A stretch of DNA of 64,000 bases from Tetracladium setigerum. Taxonomy: Eukaryota > Ascomycota > Leotiomycetes > Helotiales. The notes beneath the pieces were generated by a model. That model worked only from the letters and a program-made list of their open reading frames with translations. It did not search any database and was not told where the DNA came from. The translations under genes and the position numbers were made by a program. Shown in pieces: positions 36,345-47,145 of this stretch (position 1 is the stretch's first letter; each line of letters opens with the position of its first letter). Where the stretch lies: positions 3,968,001 to 4,032,000 of the forward strand of contig PZJY01000002.1 in NCBI GenBank assembly GCA_031472005.1, read 5' to 3'.

Positions 36345-38811
36345 TCAATCAACCAACCCTAATCCCCCCAACTTCTTACTCGACAATCCATGCGCCTGTT
36401 GCCTCAGTGCTTCCCAATCGACAACACCAGCAGCGCGTTCTTCAACCGGTGGTTTGACCCACGTCTCATCCGGCACGAAATCCAGGCTATTATTGCTGTC
36501 AGCATCCCAAGAATGCCATTCCTGTTCCGACGACTCGGTCGTCCCATCCACATCATCCAAGTACCGATACCACTGCATCACTCTCCCATCCCTTCCGTAC
36601 GGACGTGAGAACGCCCTCCCCATTTCACAACCCCACTTGAGTTCTCCGGCACGGTGATATTCAGCGCCTCGATCTTTCGACCACTGCTAACACTCTGCAT
36701 CAGAGCGAGCGCGACCTCGAATTTTCCAAGTTTGGTAGCGAAACCTCCGCGGGCATGGCTGAGCCATTTGGTACGTTGTGGTTCAATGTGCCATTTCTTG
36801 CCAAGAGGAGTCTTCAATTGAATACCCAGAATTCCCTGGAGGAGGACAGTCGTGGGACCCGTGGACCACCCATGGGCGTGAGAGTTCCGGGCGATGATGT
36901 TTCCATTTGCCGGGTAGTGCACGTAGCCATCTGTTCGGTAGCCTTCGATGGTCGTGGAGTTTGTCATCCCAGGGCCATCGAGCATGTATCCCCACATCAA
37001 CTCCATCAACTCAACCGCTACATCCGGGTTCTTAGCTGCACTGTGACCCAGCAGCTCGAAAGATGATGAGAATGGCGACATGACGTTGGGGAATTCGACG
37101 GCAGGAGCACCGAATTTGTTCCAGCGCTTCTTCAGGCTTTCCGAGGCTCTCGTGAGGAGCGGTGCGTCAGATGGATCTTCGAAAACCTTCGCCATCAAAA
37201 CCCAACCATTCCCATCCTGTGGAAGTGTCTTTTCACTTCCATTGCAGTTTCGTCGACCAATATTGTCGGCGAACAAGCCGTCTTCCTTGCAATACAAAGA
37301 ACGGATTCCTTTTCGCAGACGTTCACGCGTCCTAGACCACTCTTCGCCGTTGGAGGAATGGTTTTGACCAGTCCAGCTAGCCATATCAATACTGTTTCCA
37401 AGCACTTGGAACAAAATAGCTGATGCCTCCACATTGTGGCCTGTCATTCCCCAGCGATTCCAGTCAGAGGTCGAAGAAACATGCAGAAGACCAGTTGCAT
37501 CGACTTTGCCGACGCTGACGCCCAGCGCCTTGGTGTAGGCTGCCCATCTCTTCTCTAGCCATTTGAGATCGCCAGAGTAGAGTGCATAGAAATACGTCCC
37601 GATCAAAGTGTGCAAGTGATATGTATCGCTAAACTGGTTATCAAAGCCCATGGGGGGTCCCGCATATGGCATAGAGCCGTCGGAGTACTGATGATCATAA
37701 ATAACGTCTAAAGCATTGCGGATAGCAAGGCAGTCGTAGGTTGATAGAGCAATGCCAGGAATTGCAATAGTCATATCTCCAGGCCAGACCATTCGATCAC
37801 GTTTCGCTCCATCGGTTGTGACGGCAGTTCCATTGCCCACCGTGAAGTTTGCAAACCAGCCTCCAGGTGGTGCGCGATTGTGATCAAAGACCTTGTTGAA
37901 ATCTATGAGAGACCCACCCTCCGTAGGAATAATTGTAGACAATTGCAATGTCCAGGCTCCCGAGTACCAAATGCGGTTCAGTAGAGAGGAAGAACTGTGA
38001 AAGTATCCGGTATATGCTCGCCCATTTGGTTGCGAGGGAAATGCGGTGCAATTGACCCACAGCGAAGATATTTCTACGAAGCCATTTTTGTCCTTACCCT
38101 TCGTAAGAGAAGTCTCCTTACCGAGCACCACTTGTCCAATTCTGCTGTACCAAGTATCCTTTTGTATAGCTGATGTCTCCGGTATGTGTTCTGTCCCATC
38201 GTAGAATGTCCCCTCGCTTGGAACTTCCGTTTCTGGTATGAATACCGTCAAATACTTGAAGCCCCCTCTGTTGTAAATCGGTGGGACGCAATTAAGTCCA
38301 GTATGTGTGATTGGGAGTTTCAAAGGAAGATCGCGCTGGTAATTGCCCAATGCATCGCTTTCGCGATCTGCAAAGAAGGGGATTCGGAGTAGGCTAATAT
38401 GAGGTAGGAGTTTTTGTGAACGGTCGTGACATTGAAGCAAACTCTGCGGTAGTTCAGTATATGAATTGAGACAGCGAGAGGAATAAGGGTGGGCATTACT
38501 CACTTCCCGGAAGTGTTCTCCTCGAATTGGAAGGTAACTAGACCGCCAGTCGATATATTCCAAGATCCATATTTCTCTTTCGCAGAAAGAAGGACGGATT
38601 CGAGCCCAGACACTAGTCCTTCGTGGGCAAATATGGCTGATGGTTGGATGAAGGACTTGTTTGACGGCGCACGAATATACTCCTCCCAGGGGCCAGGGAA
38701 GATTGTCTTTAGTGGCAGATGCTCATAATCAAGTCTTTCGTCCTTGTTTGATAGCACTGTCGTCGGGAGAAGGAACCCGGCCAGCAGATATGAGAGGGAG
38801 AGAAAAACCAT
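36345..38811 (-). CDS. secreted GH78 alpha-L-rhamnosidase-like glycosidase (frame breaks)
   Basis: Predicted extracellular enzyme removing terminal L-rhamnose. Exon 1 is 38811-38504 with a signal peptide (MVFLSLSYLLAGFLLPTTVL); a 60-bp intron (38444-38503) precedes exon 2. The catalytic six-hairpin domain is clear: TDGAKRDRMVWPGD, YSDGSMPYAGPP, DWNRWGMTGHNVEASA and HAHGWSTGPT. Just after the splice the conserved beta-rich sequence (CFNVTTVHKNSYLILAYSES) changes frame at a G run (38378-38381; one extra base needed). In the annotated frame the stop is at 36578, giving about 724 residues. One extra base at 36618-36621 would instead add an acidic 78-residue tail ending at 36345. That tail looks coding but may be non-native. 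Rhamnosidase activity is inferred from family only. Confidence 0.83.
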
Positions 38812-39340
38812 GGCGGCTTTGAAAAGACGAGTTGATGAAGTGAAGTCAAATGAACACGCCGCGTTGGATCAAACGCATTCCAAGCAAGAATATAGAATAT
38901 GTAGAGGGATAGAGAGAGAAAAGTGGGAGAGTTGGGAAGGGAGGGAGGTATATACAGTAAGAGAAAAGAGAAGCAGAAGGAGGAGAACAAGAAGAAGAAG
39001 AAAGTGTGGAGAATCTTACAGTGCCAAAGTGTGGAGGAGGGTCTGGTGAGCGATTCGTGTGTGGAGGTGGAGAAGAAAGCTGCGGAGGTGGAAGGGCAGG
39101 AAGAGCAGGAAGGGGTCCAAGGGGTCGTGAAAGGGTCCTCGCTTCCATCCTTTCCCCGCCATGAGTTTGATCATGCGTCACGAAACAGGGCGCCCAGTCT
39201 TTCAACCCCACCATCACGCGCCTCTCACCTCCAACTTTTTTGATTTGCCAAGTGTATGGTTCTTTGGTGAGATGTGATTGAAAATGCTCGCGAATCATAT
39301 GGATGCAGTAATAATGGTAGCACCTAGTAGAATCACTTGA
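38812..39340. other. promoter region of the secreted GH78 gene
   Basis: Upstream of 38811 on the minus strand. Purine-rich on the plus strand (CT-rich leader on the minus strand) at about 38830-39010. A CCCCGC at 39154-39159 reads GCGGGG on the coding strand and matches the CreA consensus (SYGGRG). No other gene. Confidence 0.45.
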
Positions 39341-39748
39341 CTCCTGGGACCTATGCTGCTCCCGAGCCTCAGGCTCCTGGACCCATATGTACTCCTGGGA
39401 GCCATACTTCCAGGAGCTCACGTGCTCCCAAGATCACGTTCGTAACATCTAGACTTGTTAAAGGTAATTAGAACGTAATATTAAAAACTGATAAAGCTAA
39501 GGTAGATGCCTTTACAAATGAGAGCGCTATGAGCGTTAATGACGGATGTAAAGATACTAAGGAGTTAACTTCGAGCCGGCGAGATCTTTAATTCATTTGA
39601 TAATAATAGTGTTACGGATAAAAGTATCACGTGCATCACAGGAGCCTGAGGCTCCGGAACATTCTAGTAATGGAGGCTTAGTGGCCTACGATTACTACTC
39701 CATAGAGAACTCCAGTAATGCTAAAATAGTCAGATAGGATTAGTAATG
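39341..39748. repeat. palindrome-rich repeat DNA, likely transposon debris
   Basis: The 16-bp string gagcctcaggctcctg (about 39365) recurs in inverted orientation near 39640, and both copies are nearly self-palindromic. Several further CTCCTGG/CCAGGAG and CACGTG elements occur nearby. No coding capacity. It abuts the LTR-like element that follows. It may be the end of a DNA element or a nested insertion. Confidence 0.4.
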
Positions 39749-40017
39749 TTATGTCACGTGATGGAGTCCACGTTGAGGGAGTCTCTGGGGAGGGAGTCGG
39801 ACTCCACCTCATAGACTCCACGACGTTCGGGACTCCAAGGCACGAAGGGTTCTATATAATTAGGATGACGTTCCCTTTAGATAAGAGCTTCGTGCTCATC
39901 CTAAATTGAATATCTTTATTCTAGTAATAAGTCTACGACTATACCTGTGATCCGCTCTCTTTAACGAATACGAACCTGACTTAGCTATTCACTTGCGAGT
40001 AAATAGTGACCGTTACA
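39749..40017. mobile_element. probable LTR of a degraded retrotransposon
   Basis: Starts TGTTATGTCACGTGATGG and ends GTGACCGTTACA, the TG...CA form with imperfect inverted ends common to fungal LTRs; about 269 bp. A TATA-like tatataat near 39853 lies inside. No second copy is found in the window and no clear target-site duplication could be read, so this is either a lone LTR or the 5' end of the relic that follows. Confidence 0.5.
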
Positions 40018-40860
40018 CTAGATAGACGACCCCTTTAAAGCGTATGCGGTTCGCTGATACATAAGTGTTGAACCTAGATATGTCTTGGCATCGGGGCCAA
40101 CTACTCAAGAGGCTACTACATAAGGATACCTAAACTACTACACATCAAGTGTAGGCCTATGCGTTTTGGGTTGATAATAAGTCTACCTCCTCACTAAACG
40201 ATAACACGAGGTAGTTTAAGCGATTAACAAAGTATTCGGTAGAGAATTACAATAATATATTAACACTCTATTGAAAAAGAGACACTAGAAGTAAATAGAG
40301 CGCACGTTCGAATATCACGGAAGAAGAGGCTAGGGAGCTATTAGAGGGAAATATAAACGTGGATAATACAGACGATTAGTTAGAAGAGTAAGAGAGATTA
40401 AAGATAAGAAGAATAGAAGAGGTATTAAAGCGAGATAATAAAAGAATTATACAAGGACTATAAGCGTAAGGAAACTTAGAACAAGAGAATCAACGGGAAA
40501 AGGAATAGGAAAAGCGAGGACAAGAAAGATAGGAGGAAGAGCGTTGCGGTAAGAGACTAGGCAGCAATAGAGACGAGAAGAGGCAGCTCAGGTATAAGGG
40601 AGGGCACTCAAGGACTCCGAGTGAAAGAAAAATCGGCGTGCACAGTTTAATTTGGAGAGATTAGAGCAGGGAAGATTAGAGCAGGGAAGACTGGAACAGG
40701 AGAGATTAGAGCAGGACAGATTGGAATAGAGAATACTGGAGCAGGAGAGACTAGAGCAAGAGAGACTGGAGCAGGAGAGATTGGAACAATACAAATTTAA
40801 CAAGGTCAGAGGCACGTGAGGTCTACGCATCGATCTGCTCAGCGGTTGGAAGTGGACTTC
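40018..40860 (+). mobile_element. degenerate retroelement internal region with LEQER-type repeats
   Basis: AT-rich sequence with many stops. Between about 40650 and 40795 the plus strand repeats a roughly 15-bp unit (gagcaggagaga-tta/ctg) reading as tandem LEQER/LEQGR motifs, a coiled-coil-like array. It is broken by in-frame stops, such as a TAG where CAG is expected (C-to-T type change). Upstream it is rich in Glu/Arg/Lys codons with further stops. This fits a gag-like relic damaged by mutation. No protease, reverse transcriptase or integrase motifs are seen. Confidence 0.45.
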
Positions 40861-40886
40861 TATGGCTATTACAGCGTACCAATTCC

Positions 40887-43673
40887 TCAAGGTACATCGT
40901 CGTCATGTGGATAATAATCTGGATAAATGGGCAATGGCGGCCACTCGGGCTTCACATACTCGCTTTCGAAATCATGCTTTCCCGAGCCCACTGTTAACAC
41001 CTTCGCTTTATCAGCAGCACCAGGAAGGACGATATCCGCCCTCGTGTTTGGCGGCACAGTGACTGACAAGCGGAATTTCACTTCGTCAACAATCTGCCAC
41101 CCGACTTCGATCTGGCCGTAAGGAGACACGAAGCTCGCCTTTGCAAACTCGAGATCGCCGCCTGGAACCGGCGCGATTCGGAATCTGCGCCATCCAGGCT
41201 CGATGCACGTCAGGCCTGCGATATTGCTGTGCATCCAGTCGGCGACGGCACCAAGCGCATAGTGGTTGAAACTTGTCATCTCGCCAGGGTTGATGCTGCC
41301 ATCAGGTAACATGCTATCCCAGCGCTCCCACATCGTCGTCGCGCCCATAGTGACCTGGTACAGCCAGCTAGGGCTCTTCTTGTGGTAGAGCATTCTGTAG
41401 AAGAGCTGTGCGGAGCCGACTTTGCTTAGGGCGTGCCCGACTAGCGGGGTCCCTGCGAAGCCGGTCTCGATCTTGAACCGCGAGTTGCGGAGGATGAGGT
41501 CGCGGAGGCGAGAAGCGCCGACGGATTGCTGAGCTGGGCTGGCGAAGAGATCGAAGTGGATAGATAGCGCGAGGGCGGTTTGCGTGTCGGCTACCACGCG
41601 TCCCTCGGGCGTGATGTAGCGATTTTGGTAGGCGGTTTTGAGCTTGAGAATGGAGGAGGCATAGGATTTGGCCTGGGAAGGGAGATTTAAAGCGAGGCTG
41701 ATATTGTACATGAGGGTTGTGATATGGATGAGATAGGCGTTCGCAACAAGTTCTGGATCGGTCATTGATGTACCAGGCTCGTCAGCGGGTGCTTTGGGGT
41801 CAAGCCAGTCGCCGAACTGGTAAGAGCTTTCTTTCCAAAGATTAGTACTCTTGTCTCGCACAATGCCTCGAGTAATCCAGGCTTGCATGCTCTCTAAGTG
41901 GTGGCTGAGGATGTCGCGGTCCCCAAATGAGTTGTAGAGACTCCAAGGCAGGCCAACGACAACATCACCCCAGATAGCTGTCGGGACCTTTGGATCGTCT
42001 AGAAAGACATTGGGGCAGAAATAAGGGGGACTCCACTTCCATCAGCCATTTGTTCCGCTGCGAGATCCTTGGACCAGCTGAGAAGCATGCCGCAAGTATC
42101 ATAATAGTAATTTGCTGTTGGTGCAAAGACATGAATGTCGCCTGTCCAGCCAAGCCGCTCATCACGTTGAGGGCAATCAGTCGGAATGCTCAGGAAATTT
42201 CCTTTGATCCCCCAACGAATATTTTCTAGAATATCTGTTCAGAGTGCAGTCAAGGCGGGGAGATTGTTCAACATACGGTGTAGCTTATTCAGCAGTGGAT
42301 TTGAACATTCGAACCATCCGGTCTGTTCCATGTCCGTATGGACAACAATTGCCGTGATATCATCCCACTTGAGCTCGCTAGTCGTAGGCCATCCATCAAC
42401 CTGAACATATCGAAACCCGTGGAATGTAAACTTTGGCTCCCATACTTGGTCACGGCCAGACAAGATGATGGTGTCGGTAGCCTTGCAACCTCGCAAGGGT
42501 CGTGTAGCAACCTCTCCGTGTTCCAGAACCTCTGTGTGCAGAAGTTTCACGATCTGTCCCTTAGGTCCAGAAAGACTCAGGCGTACCCATCCAACAAGGT
42601 TCTGCCCAAAATCAACAATAGACTTACCCGAGGGAGACTTGAAAGTCGCAACTGCCTTGATCTCCTCGATTTTCCTCACGGGAGGGCCATCTGGAGCTAC
42701 CAAGGCACTTTCAGGTAATGGAAGCGTTATCACGCCGTCCCACTTGCTATCGACGAATTCAGGTGTGAGCCATCCTTCCGGATCCTGCTGCAGGTCGCAA
42801 ACCTCTCCATCATATAGTTCCGAGGTTTGAAGAGCCCCAACCCCGGAAGTCCATTTCGAATCGGTGCTAATGACCGTGACGACGCCGTCATCGCTGGTGA
42901 GCACGAGCTTCGCAATCAAGCCCATCGTCTTCCCCCAAATATTCCGCTTGCCTCCAAAGAAGCCCAAGCGGCCGGAAAACCACCCCTCCGCAACTTGAGC
43001 CGTCAGGATATTCTGGCCTGATTTAATGAGATCTGTGACATCAAAAGTCTGATACGTAAGGCGATGTTTATAGCTCGTCCAGCCGGGGGCAAGCACTTCA
43101 GTCCCAACACGCTGCCCATTGATATGGGCTTCGTAGACGCCCTGTGCTGTGATGTATAACCGAGCTCTCTTTGTTTGAAGTTGGTTGGCAAACTTTCGTC
43201 GCAGGAGCACCGGTCTTTTTGGCACTTCGGGTCGCATTCCTGGACCGCGGAGATCAACTCCGAGCCAGACCAGTCTATTCTTTCCAAAAGTCCAGCTTCG
43301 ACGATGACGCTTTTCGACCACGCAGTGCCCGAACTAGATGAAGATCCAAATGCACGCACGCGGACCGAAACCGGTTTGCCTGTCTGTAGTGGCTGACCTG
43401 GCCATGGAACCAGTACTGATGCTGAGGATGAGACCTTGTAGACTTTTGAGATCTGGTTGTCCGTATCTGTGAGCTCAAGCTCATATGCTGCCTGTACCCA
43501 ATTCTTCGCTTCCCCTCCAAACCTCCATGAAATTCGCGGAGCACGTTCGCCGATGCCCAAGGCTTCTCGGTGGTGTTCGAACTGAACCCTGCCTATGCTG
43601 CACAGAATGTCGTCTGTCTCGCTCCCAGGCGAGGAGGGAGGGCTGTGCGAGATAGAAGATATTTAGAGAACAT
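40887..43673 (-). CDS. large GH78 alpha-L-rhamnosidase, bacterial-like architecture, no signal peptide (frame breaks)
   Basis: Cytosolic-looking rhamnosidase. One 42-bp intron (42235-42276). With one-base corrections it is about 915 residues, the usual length. Domains in order: N-terminal beta domains (FEHHREALGIGERAPRISW; ARLYITAQGVYEAHINGQRV), a conserved linker (IVDFGQNLVGWVRL; GFRYVQVDGWP), the six-hairpin catalytic domain (FLSIPTDCPQRDERLGWTGD, GDVVVGLPW, WERWDSMLPDGSINPGEMTSFNHYALGAV in pieces), and a C-terminal beta domain. The PTDCPQRDERLGWTGD segment holds acidic active-site residues of this family. Frame slips: G run at 42025-42029, C pair near 43245, and a CCC at 43624-43626 needed to reach an ATG at 43673. 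That last one makes the start uncertain. It ends only 27 bp from the retroelement relic. Confidence 0.87.
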
Positions 43674-44181
43674 GAGGTCAAAAGATAAGTCTGATATGGG
43701 TCTGTGTCTCTGTCCAAGGCGTCAGAGCTTGAACTGGAAATGACTGGCGAATGTGGGAGGAGGGATGAGGAGGACAATTCCCTTAATGACTCTTCTCTCC
43801 AGCAAGTACCAACAAACAGTTCTGAGAACGTTTTAGAAGGGCGGGGTGAGATGTCTATACGGATGGAAGTCAGGGACGACCGAGACGCGCCAATACTTCC
43901 GTATTGGGATTGCCTGCAGTCAGTACGTACCCTACCACTGCCAAGCAAAACGCATGGAACCAGCCAGCCGGCTTAACAAGATAGCTCTACCTCGGGCTCT
44001 CCCCCGATACCTGGCTGTAGCTTGGCCTATTGAGTCATACAAGCGGGGAAGCGAAAATCAGCCGAGTCAGGCTCCTAGTGTGTAGAAGCAGCCATGCTTT
44101 CTTGGCAAGTGGTTGGATTCACTGACCTTCCTCAATCGAGACTGGACGCTGTTGATTTCTAGATCTTGCCAAATAACCTGA
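43674..44181. other. intergenic region upstream of the second GH78 gene
   Basis: About 0.5 kb between the start of the GH78 gene and the 3' end of the Zn2Cys6 regulator gene, both on the minus strand. It must contain the GH78 promoter. No other feature is recognised. Confidence 0.45.
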
Positions 44182-46567
44182 TTAACCATCTTCCGTACCT
44201 TGGGCATCTGCTCTAAATGCAGGATGCATTCGCCTCAGCAGATTCACATACGCCTCACAGTCCCGCGATTCGGAACTCCAGTAATTGAGTCCTTTCATCA
44301 GGGTCTCCCCTCCTTTTCCCACAGCGCTCCTCTGGTACGCAGAGTTTCTCTAATCCAGGCATTTCTTTTGCCGCCAGTCTTGCAGCGGCGATGATGATCA
44401 GTGCGCTACGCACACCTCTCCGAGGGCCTAGCCAGGTCGATTGATACCGATGAGTGCTGATTGAAATGCTCAGGAACTTCTCGTCAAGGGTGAGACATGT
44501 GTTCGCTAGGTGTATCAAGTCTGCGACAAGACTCCGGTCCCAGTGCGTGGTGTCGTTATGGATCAGAATGTACAGCGCTGGGATGGTGATGTCGTGTTGG
44601 ACGCTGTGTACTCGCCAACGGAGGTGTTGACGGAGCTCATCAGTACATGGTACAGTGTCGTCAAGGGGAACCTCATGATAGGGGGCAGCGAATCGTAATA
44701 TTGCGCAAGTTGATAATCGAACTCTTTCAAAGCGTGCACCATGCTCGTAAAGAAAGACTCTGGCGAGTCGTTTGCGCGGTTGTACGCTTCGCGGCGCTTT
44801 TCATGCGTGTATATGTCGATGCGCATTTCGACTTTCTGAACCATGATCTCTGTCAGGTAGTAATACCAGGATCGCTGTTCGTAATGAAATGATGAGCTGG
44901 TCGATGAAGGAGAGTCTGATACTGGCTGGGATGCCGGCGTGTTATTCTCTTGGCCAATATCAACAGCATAACCATTGGGGGAGTTGGAAGTTGTGATGAA
45001 TAGGCTATAAGGTTGAGGCCAGACGTTTCCATACCAAATTCCGCGGCGATCTCGCTATATTAGAATCAGCTTGTTGTTGTTGGTCTTTTAGCGAGAATGC
45101 AAACTCGCCGTTCTGATTTGATAGAGCTCCAGCAGAGCCGCTGCTCCATGCTATAGCTTGCTGGCAATGGTAAGCCTTTGTTTCTTCGGGCTATCATTTT
45201 GGAAATGTAAGCTCGACACGTGACACTGGCTGAATTGAATGCCCGCCACGCAGCAACTGGCTCATGCGTATACACAAGAAAGACGCCCGTCAGAAATAAG
45301 CATTGCGCGGAAATGAGTGAACAATGACACCAGAGATTGCCGATACGTTTCTGCGCTGCATTGAAGTAGTCTTGGCCAATAGCATGTCGTTCAGCAGAAG
45401 TCTTTGGATGCGAGAAGTTTGTCAGATTCGAGACGTCCCAGGGGTCTAAGATGGCACCAATAGCGCAAGCAAGCAACTAATGACAGATGTTAAAGAAAAT
45501 CCCGTCAGATACACGAGTTTGCACACTTACCACCTGGCATGTTTCGCCATCCCAGCTCAGACCGTCTTCTATCATGCTTGCAGCGTGCTTGCGGAGTACC
45601 GACGGCTCAAGAATAGGGTTCATGGTGTGTGCATGTTTCAAGAAGCTCTCAATCAGCTCAGGGACCATAACCTCGTCGTCTAGACTGCTTTTGATTCGCT
45701 TTACACGCTTGCGTCCTTTTACCTTCCTGGTGGAAGTCGGACTTTGTTCTTCATCATCTCGCTCTTCATCTGATGAATCCATCAAAGCATCAAGGCCGAC
45801 GCTGATGCTTCCTTTGAACTCAAGAATAGGCCAGGATAGCGTTTCTTCTATCGTGTATGACCACCACAAGCCGAACGGGGCATTTTCTGGCTGAGCCATA
45901 CTTCTGCGGAGAGAGAGGACTTCTAACACGTGACCGTTCCCTTGAGTGTCTTCGTCGACATATATCGAGGTCATGCTGTTCTGTGGAGAGGTGGTCTGCA
46001 CGGTAAAACTTCTCTCCGAGCTGGCCTGCATTGGGACAGCTAAAATGGATCTTCTGGATGCCATATCGGAAGTCACTGCGTCTTGATCCTTGGATTGAAG
46101 TGGAGCACCGTTGGTAAGACTGTTAGCAAGTTTATCGATCGCGCCCAGTATTCTGGCACCCCACTCATCTAGGCCAGCAGGTCTTGCAACATATGTCAGT
46201 AGTTGGAGTGTAAAATCGTTGACCGGTAAACATACATGACATTCTGGGGCATCAATGGTACAACCGCAGCACTGTGTGAATAGACGCAGTCTATTTCCGC
46301 TTTCCTACAAAAGCTACATGACGGCTGTTCGCCACTGCACCGAGTTTTGCGATCTCGACACGCTGCACAAGCGATAGGTACGCGTGAGCTTGGATTGCTG
46401 GCCTCATGAAATCGCCTACGCTTTGCATTCTGTGGTTGTGATTGTGGTTGTGATTGTGGTTGTGATTGAGAATGGGGTTGGGCATGAGCACGTGCCGGCC
46501 ACTCCTGGCTGTGGCCATAATTTCCAGCATCAGCTGGTCGGGTAGAGGCCGAGGCAGAATAATCCAT
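44182..46567 (-). CDS. Zn2Cys6 fungal transcription factor, likely cluster regulator (frame breaks)
   Basis: Nuclear DNA-binding regulator. Exons 46567-46236, 46182-45531, 45476-45105 and 45054-44182; introns 50-54 bp; about 743 residues after three one-base corrections. The binuclear zinc cluster is perfect, C-X2-C-X6-C-X6-C-X2-C-X6-C with Cys at 67, 70, 77, 84, 87 and 94, after a Gln/Pro/Ser repeat (residues 33-47). A long acidic/basic linker follows, then the fungal-specific middle region (AWRAFNSASVTCRAYISKM; RSWYYYLTEIMV; ELRQHLRWRVHSVQHDI). Slips are at a G run at 44665-44668, a C pair at 44355-44356 and a C run at 44307-44310. It lies between GH78 and GH3 genes, so control of this cluster is a natural inference. 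Rhamnose-regulator identity (RhaR) is possible but unproven. Confidence 0.85.
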
Positions 46568-47145
46568 GGTGCGAGAAGGATCTACGTCATGTCGAGTCGT
46601 GTTTGCGTTGCGTTGTGTGATTTTACGCATCCGGGGCTCTGCCGTGAGGTCGGGGAAGGGAGGAGAGGGAGAAGAAAAGGGAGGTAGTGTGTAGAAGTAG
46701 GCAAGGAATGCAAGCTGGGGATGTGGATACCTACCTAAGCCCGCGAACGAAATAAGGTGCATGCCCTGGACACGACCTCGACAGGCGGGGTTCCTGCTCA
46801 CGGTCTAAGGATAGCTCGGGTAGGGATGTTTCTATTTTGTGATACCCCCTGCCGATCCTCGGCTGTGCCCCGACAATCAGATGGCCCGCCCCCTTGGGTG
46901 AACCCCGCCATGCGCTCCAGATACCTATACATGGGGCCTGGTGAACTCCGAGTTTACCCACAGCTCCAGCTCTAACCTGCACTCTGTAGGCGGGGTGGGT
47001 TTTCATTGATATTGATCTTTGGTCGCTTGTTTACAGTAGTAGTATAGTAGTATATAGAGGTGTAAATTTCTTAAAAGGCTTTTCGTCCCCTCTCTCGACA
47101 GATTTGTGTTCTCAGTTTCCAAGGACTCCTGACGAAAACGCGATC
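46568..47145. promoter_or_regulatory. shared divergent promoter of regulator and GH3 gene with CreA-like sites
   Basis: This 0.58-kb region drives the Zn2Cys6 gene (minus) and the GH3 gene (plus). It holds four SYGGRG-type hexamers: CCGGGG at 46631-46636, GCGGGG at 46785-46790, its complement at 46903-46908, and GCGGGG at 46990-46995. In fungi the glucose repressor CreA/Cre1 binds such hexamers, preferably in close groups. The sites are seen; binding is inferred. Confidence 0.5.
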
